Assembly (NCBI RefSeq): GCF_900115975.1
Contig: NZ_FOYM01000006.1
Span: forward strand, 1 to 64,000
Reading direction: 5' to 3'
From: Desulfoscipio geothermicus DSM 3669
Lineage (GTDB): Bacteria > Bacillota > Desulfotomaculia > Desulfotomaculales > Desulfallaceae
Length of the DNA stretch: 64,000 nt
Positions 60,976 through 64,000 of the stretch are shown piece by piece. A program made the translations under genes and the position numbers. Within the stretch, counting starts at the first letter, position 1, and every line of letters begins with the position of its first letter. The notes beneath the pieces are model-generated. The model saw only the letters and a program-made list of their open reading frames with translations, searched no databases and was not told the DNA's origin.

Positions 60976-61000
60976 TTGTATTTACTTGTATATACATGTA
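60976..61000. promoter_or_regulatory. Tandem 10-bp operator-like site 1
   Basis: TTGTATTTAC then TTGTATATAC with ATGTA following; 10-base direct repeat. It sits just downstream of the predicted -10 box of the pterin methyltransferase gene, where a bound repressor would block transcription. Confidence 0.65.
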
Positions 61001-61007
61001 TATTTAT

Positions 61008-61035
61008 ATATTATCATACTTGACTAAATTGTCAA
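61008..61035 (-). promoter_or_regulatory. Predicted sigma-A promoter of the pterin methyltransferase gene
   Basis: On the minus strand TTGACA (61035-61030) and TAATAT (61013-61008) are 16 bases apart. The operator-like site starts eight bases further. Confidence 0.65.
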
Positions 61036-61109
61036 TACATAACTATCTGATAAATTAAAAATTTAAAGTTTTTTTATTTTTTTGAAAGAGCGGGATAGGA
61101 CATTCCTTA

Positions 61110-61200
61110 GTTGGGGACATTCATACGTTGGGGACGTTCCTCCGAAGGAGGTGTGTCCCCGTACCTTATAACCGTCCCCATGGCTCCGCTAACCTTTAAA
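61110..61200. repeat. GGGGAC-type repeat element, inverted partner of 54018
   Basis: Bases 61170-61200 are the perfect reverse complement of 54018-54048. The upstream part has GTTGGGGACGTTCCTCCGAA and GGAGGTGTGTCCCCG, which fold into a hairpin around TCCGAAGGA. It brackets the methyltransferase segment. Confidence 0.7.
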
Positions 61201-61281
61201 TATATTAGAAGAAGGATTTTATAAAGCAACGTCGAAAAACATATCTCCGTGAAAAAATTACCCAGGAAAGGAGAATGAACT

Positions 61282-61548
61282 ATGCCCATTTTTGAATATA
61301 AGTGCAAATGTGGTAAAGTATTTGAAGCCCTTACCCTCCCTGCTAAAGAAAACGAACAGCTTAAATGCCCGGAATGCGGAGGAATAGAATTGACCAAATT
61401 GATCTCCAAGCCTTTCCTGCCCAACTCGGTGGGCGCACCGGCGGACTTGCGCGGTTCTTCCGCATGCTGCGGCAGTAAACCGGAAAATCAGGGCTGCACG
61501 CCGGGCAGCTGCTGCGGGGATACTGCGGAAAAAGGGCTGGAACACTAA
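61282..61548 (+). CDS. FmdB-type zinc-ribbon protein
   Basis: An 88-residue protein with an N-terminal FmdB/CxxC ribbon: MPIFEYKCKCGKVFEAL (CxC) and LKCPECGGIELTKL (CxxC). The C-terminal half is Cys-rich (SACCGSKPENQGCTPGSCC). The family is often described as putative regulators, originally near formamide/formamidase genes; mode of action unknown. It reads away from the methyltransferase cluster. Start has GGAAAGGAGAATGAACT. Confidence 0.88.
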   Translation: MPIFEYKCKCGKVFEALTLPAKENEQLKCPECGGIELTKLISKPFLPNSVGAPADLRGSSACCGSKPENQGCTPGSCCGDTAEKGLEH

Positions 61549-61598
61549 AAAAAGCCAAAAGGAGCCATTCCCCTTTTATAACTTAATGCAAAATTTTT

Positions 61599-61628
61599 AA
61601 AGGCCCGACCATTTTGGTCAGGGCCTTT
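61599..61628. terminator. Bidirectional terminator
   Basis: AAAGGCCCGACC and GGTCAGGGCCTTT pair over about 12 bases with one bulge, loop ATTTT, followed by ACTTTT. It separates two converging genes. Confidence 0.8.
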
Positions 61629-61666
61629 ACTTTTAAGCAGCGCCAAGAAATAATAGTATCCAAATA

Positions 61667-62176
61667 TTAACCTATTTTTCCTAAAACAGCGCGACAGAAG
61701 GCCGGCAGGTCGTCGGGCATGCGGGAGGTGACCAGGTTGCCGTCCACCACCACTTCCTGATCAACATATTCTGCACCGGCATTGATTAGATCATCCTTGA
61801 TGGCAAAGAAAGACGTCGCCTTTTTGCCTTTTAATATTCCCGCCGAAGCCAGCATCCAGCCGCCGTGACAGATGGATGCCACTACGCCGCCTTTTTGGTA
61901 CACCTTGCGCACCAGATTGACCATGGCCGGGTCGCGGCGCATGAAATCCGGAGCAAACCCGCCGGGGATAATCACCGCGTCAAATTGCGCGGGATCGGCG
62001 TTCACGGCGGAAACATCTTCTTTGGCCGGCAATCCTACCTTGCTGGGGTAAGCCTCCCTTCTGCCCGTGCCCACCACCGTTACTTCGCAACCCGCTTCCT
62101 TAAAGCGATAGTACGGGTAGATAAACTCGTACTCGTTGTACATTTCTTCCAGCAAAATAGCCACCTTTTTAGCCAT
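61667..62176 (-). CDS. DJ-1/PfpI-family protein
   Basis: A 169-residue protein with the class I glutamine amidotransferase-like fold. The nucleophile elbow is VASICHGGWMLASAG with Cys, and Glu18-type acid lies in EEMYNEYEF. Family members are proteases, deglycases or chaperones; this form (FAIKDDLINAGAEYVDQEVVVDGNLVTSRMPDDLPAF in pieces) is of the general stress protein 18 type. Its start overlaps the stop of the deaminase gene. Confidence 0.92.
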   Translation of the reverse strand: MAKKVAILLEEMYNEYEFIYPYYRFKEAGCEVTVVGTGRREAYPSKVGLPAKEDVSAVNADPAQFDAVIIPGGFAPDFMRRDPAMVNLVRKVYQKGGVVASICHGGWMLASAGILKGKKATSFFAIKDDLINAGAEYVDQEVVVDGNLVTSRMPDDLPAFCRAVLGKIG

Positions 62177-63491
62177 TGACTTTGGCCTCCTTTCTGCTTA
62201 CCAGTGATTCAGCGGTACGCTGGGCTTCCTCCAGTACCGCGTCCTCGTCCAGCGTCAGAATACGGCGGTTTTCCATAACTACCCGGCCGTCGATAATCAC
62301 CGTGTCCACGTCCGACGAAGCCGCGGCATACACCACGTGGGCGTACAGGTCAAACAAAGGGTAAAGGTGCGGTTTATGCATATCCAACAATATTATATCG
62401 GCCCGCAGGCCGGGTTTAATGCGGCCAATGGTATCTTCCATGCCCAGCACCCGGGCCCCCTCGGCGGTAGCCATAAGCAGGGCCGTATAGGCCGGCAAAG
62501 CTCTGGAATCGCCGGTATGCACTTTTTGCAGCAGCGCGGCGGCCCGGATTTCCTCCAGCATATCCAGATTGTTGTTACTGGCCGCGCCGTCGGTGCCCAG
62601 GCCGACTACCGCCCCGGCTTCCAGCAAACGGCTCACCGGGGCCACCCCGCTGGCCAGCTTCATATTGCTCTGGGGATTGTGGGCAATGCCTACCCGGCGC
62701 CGGGCCATGATTTCAATATCGTTGTCGTCCAGGTGCACGCAGTGGGCGGCCAGCACGGGCAATTCAAACAGCCCCACTTCCTCCATCAGAGCAACGGGTG
62801 ACTTGCCGTACCGCTCATTAATTTCCTTTATTTCATCCAGGGTTTCGGCCAGGTGAATGTGAATTCCCACCCCCAGTTCCTTCGCCGCCTCTATTACCCT
62901 TTTCAAATACTCGGGCGGGCAGGTGTAGGGAGCGTGGGGCCCGAACATGGCGGTGACCCGCCCGCCGGCGCCGCCGTGCCACTCTTTGATAAACTCCACA
63001 CTTTCCGAGAAAGCCCGGTCGGCCTTGGGGCCGAAACCGATCATGCCCCGGCTGAGCACGGCCCGCATCCCGGACTCATCCACCGCTTGGGCCACCCGCC
63101 CCATGGCATCGTACATATCGGCGAAGGTGGTGGTGCCCCCGCGAATCATTTCGGCGCAGCACAGCAACGTGCCCCGGTAGATGTCATCCGGCGTCAGGTG
63201 CTCCTCCAGGGGCCAGATTTTTTCTTTCAACCACTGCATCAGGGGCAGGTCGTCGGCATATCCTCTGAGCAGCGTCATGGCCGCGTGGGTGTGGCAGTTA
63301 ATCAAGCCGGGCATGGCCATCATCCGGGGACAGTCCAACACCCGGTCCGGTACAAAATCCTCCGGCGTGGAACCGGCCGGCCCCACGTGGGATATTTCAT
63401 TATCCTGCACCGCAATTTCCCCGTTGCGGATAATCTCCCCTTCGCCATCCATAGTTAAAACAGCCATACATTTAATCAGCAGCTTCGACAT
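62169..63491 (-). CDS. mtaD: 5-methylthioadenosine/S-adenosylhomocysteine deaminase
   Basis: A 440-residue amidohydrolase. Metal ligands are visible: NCHTHAAMTLLRG (HxH), HIHLAET (His), HCVHLDDND (His) and GLGTDGAASNNNLDM (Asp). HAPYTCPPEYLKR fits the MTA/SAH deaminase group, which converts MTA to methylthioinosine. Together with the class II aldolase downstream of the window end it may belong to a methylthio salvage route. Start ATG 63491 follows GGAGGGTGTT. Confidence 0.9.
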   Translation of the reverse strand: MSKLLIKCMAVLTMDGEGEIIRNGEIAVQDNEISHVGPAGSTPEDFVPDRVLDCPRMMAMPGLINCHTHAAMTLLRGYADDLPLMQWLKEKIWPLEEHLTPDDIYRGTLLCCAEMIRGGTTTFADMYDAMGRVAQAVDESGMRAVLSRGMIGFGPKADRAFSESVEFIKEWHGGAGGRVTAMFGPHAPYTCPPEYLKRVIEAAKELGVGIHIHLAETLDEIKEINERYGKSPVALMEEVGLFELPVLAAHCVHLDDNDIEIMARRRVGIAHNPQSNMKLASGVAPVSRLLEAGAVVGLGTDGAASNNNLDMLEEIRAAALLQKVHTGDSRALPAYTALLMATAEGARVLGMEDTIGRIKPGLRADIILLDMHKPHLYPLFDLYAHVVYAAASSDVDTVIIDGRVVMENRRILTLDEDAVLEEAQRTAESLVSRKEAKVNG

Positions 63492-63611
63492 AACACCCTC
63501 CTTTTACGGGGTCAGACTTAAACTTATTTAAACTAACTGCAATATTAATATATTCCAATAAACAACAAACAGCAACTACAACCATTTTTTGTCTTGCGCC
63601 GGGCCGGCTCT

Positions 63612-64000
63612 CTATCCTTGTCGGGGCTGGCCGTAAGCGGTCAAATATGCATCCCGGAGGGCTACCACCTCACCGGGGGGAATAATCGCCGCCCGGCCCA
63701 GCAATTCCGCCAAAGTATAAACCCGGGCCGCCTTTTCCACCACCTGACAGACTGTAAACGCCTCTTCCACAGTACGCCCAATACCCACCAGACCGTGGTT
63801 GGCCAGCAGCACGGCGTTGTTTTGACCCAGCGCTTCCACCGCCACGGCGGCCAGGTTGCTCGTGCCCGCCCGCGCATAACGGGCCACCGGCACTTCGTCG
63901 CCCGCCAATTGCACCTGGTCCTCCAGGATGGGCGGCAGCGGTTTACCGGCCACCGCCAGCGCGCTGGCGTAGACGCTATGCGTATGCACTATCGCGCCCG
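63612..64000 (-). CDS. Class II aldolase/adducin family protein, partial
   Basis: The 3' part of a gene that runs off the window; the frame is open through base 64000. GAIVHTHSVYASALAVAG holds the HxH Zn ligands, and NAVLLANHGLVGIGRT the third His. Family members include L-fuculose-phosphate and methylthioribulose-phosphate aldolases. Next to mtaD a role in 5-methylthioribose salvage (the DHAP shunt type) is attractive but unproven. The N-terminus and start codon are outside. Confidence 0.9.
   Translation of the reverse strand, partial: GAIVHTHSVYASALAVAGKPLPPILEDQVQLAGDEVPVARYARAGTSNLAAVAVEALGQNNAVLLANHGLVGIGRTVEEAFTVCQVVEKAARVYTLAELLGRAAIIPPGEVVALRDAYLTAYGQPRQG

Larger units (their letters stand above)
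60939..61281. other. Regulatory and repeat-bearing gap
   Basis: A 343-bp region with the promoter and operator of the pterin methyltransferase at 60976-61035 and the GGGGAC-type repeat at 61100-61200, listed separately. Nothing else coding. GGAAAGGAG at 61264-61272 is the ribosome site of the FmdB gene. Confidence 0.6.

Noticed and set aside
60032-61000. Tandem 10-base units as a CRISPR or minisatellite
   Set aside because: Only two units per site and placed at promoters; operators fit better.
51216-61281. Cobalamin riboswitch for the corrinoid cluster
   Set aside because: No B12-box-like sequence or multi-stem leader was seen in the intergenic gaps.
1-64000. tRNA, rRNA genes or CRISPR arrays
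   Set aside because: None of their signatures was found by eye; gaps between genes are short.

Overview
The window looks like a chromosomal segment of a spore-forming, anaerobic, Gram-positive member of the Clostridia, most like the Desulfotomaculum/Pelotomaculum type of Peptococcaceae. This is inferred from four things. The housekeeping block rnhB-ylqF-lepB-rplS-trmD-rimM-khpA-rpsP-ffh-ylxM has a Firmicute order. Complex I is an 11-gene set with no nuoEFG beside it. Corrinoid methyltransferase, glycyl radical, aldehyde:ferredoxin and 2-oxoacid:ferredoxin chemistry is abundant. Ribosome binding sites are strong GGAGG types, with many TTG and GTG starts. Nearly everything is on the minus strand.

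Layout. 0-1.8 kb is a mobile-element graveyard: the 3' end of a group II intron inside an IS3-family orfB, a large nested palindrome, and a decayed second transposase. 1.9-21.7 kb is a catabolic island: an Fsr-like exporter, aldehyde:ferredoxin oxidoreductase, a broken UxaA/SuyB-like hydro-lyase gene, a D-2-hydroxyacid dehydrogenase, a GldA-like dehydrogenase, a glycyl radical enzyme with its activase, a DctPQM TRAP transporter, a LarA-like (DUF2088) protein, a GltD-ferredoxin fusion with a three-subunit 2-oxoacid:ferredoxin oxidoreductase, and an IclR regulator. The parts fit import of a small hydroxy acid or organosulfonate and its oxidation through aldehyde, 2-oxoacid and ferredoxin steps. 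Three parts look damaged: the glycyl radical enzyme has Ala where the radical Gly belongs, the GldA-like enzyme lacks its Asp metal ligand, and the hydro-lyase gene is frameshifted.

22.3-31.6 kb holds acylphosphatase, a 2-hydroxyacyl-CoA dehydratase-like trio (one subunit split at a run of nine G), a 42-residue Cys-rich protein, YraN, a C_GCAxxG_C_C protein, a VWA/MoxR pair, an enoyl-CoA hydratase and a Uma2-family protein. 31.8-41.7 kb is the complex I operon nuoABCDHIJKLMN. 41.9-48.6 kb is the translation and secretion block. 48.8-51.2 kb has a class III aminotransferase, a small membrane protein and a small protein made of 8-residue repeats.

51.4-61.0 kb is a corrinoid methyltransferase regulon: a RACo-type reductive activator, a MetH-activation-like protein, two corrinoid proteins, DUF1638, a UroD-fold methyltransferase, a pterin methyltransferase, an MFS transporter, a 47-residue protein and a GntR/UTRA regulator. 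Three tandem 10-bp operator-like sites lie upstream of its transcription units, two of them directly behind good sigma-A promoters. I read this as a demethylation system for a substrate I cannot name; it is the best candidate here for an undescribed system. 61.3-64.0 kb has an FmdB-type zinc ribbon, a DJ-1/PfpI protein, an MTA/SAH-type deaminase and a truncated class II aldolase.
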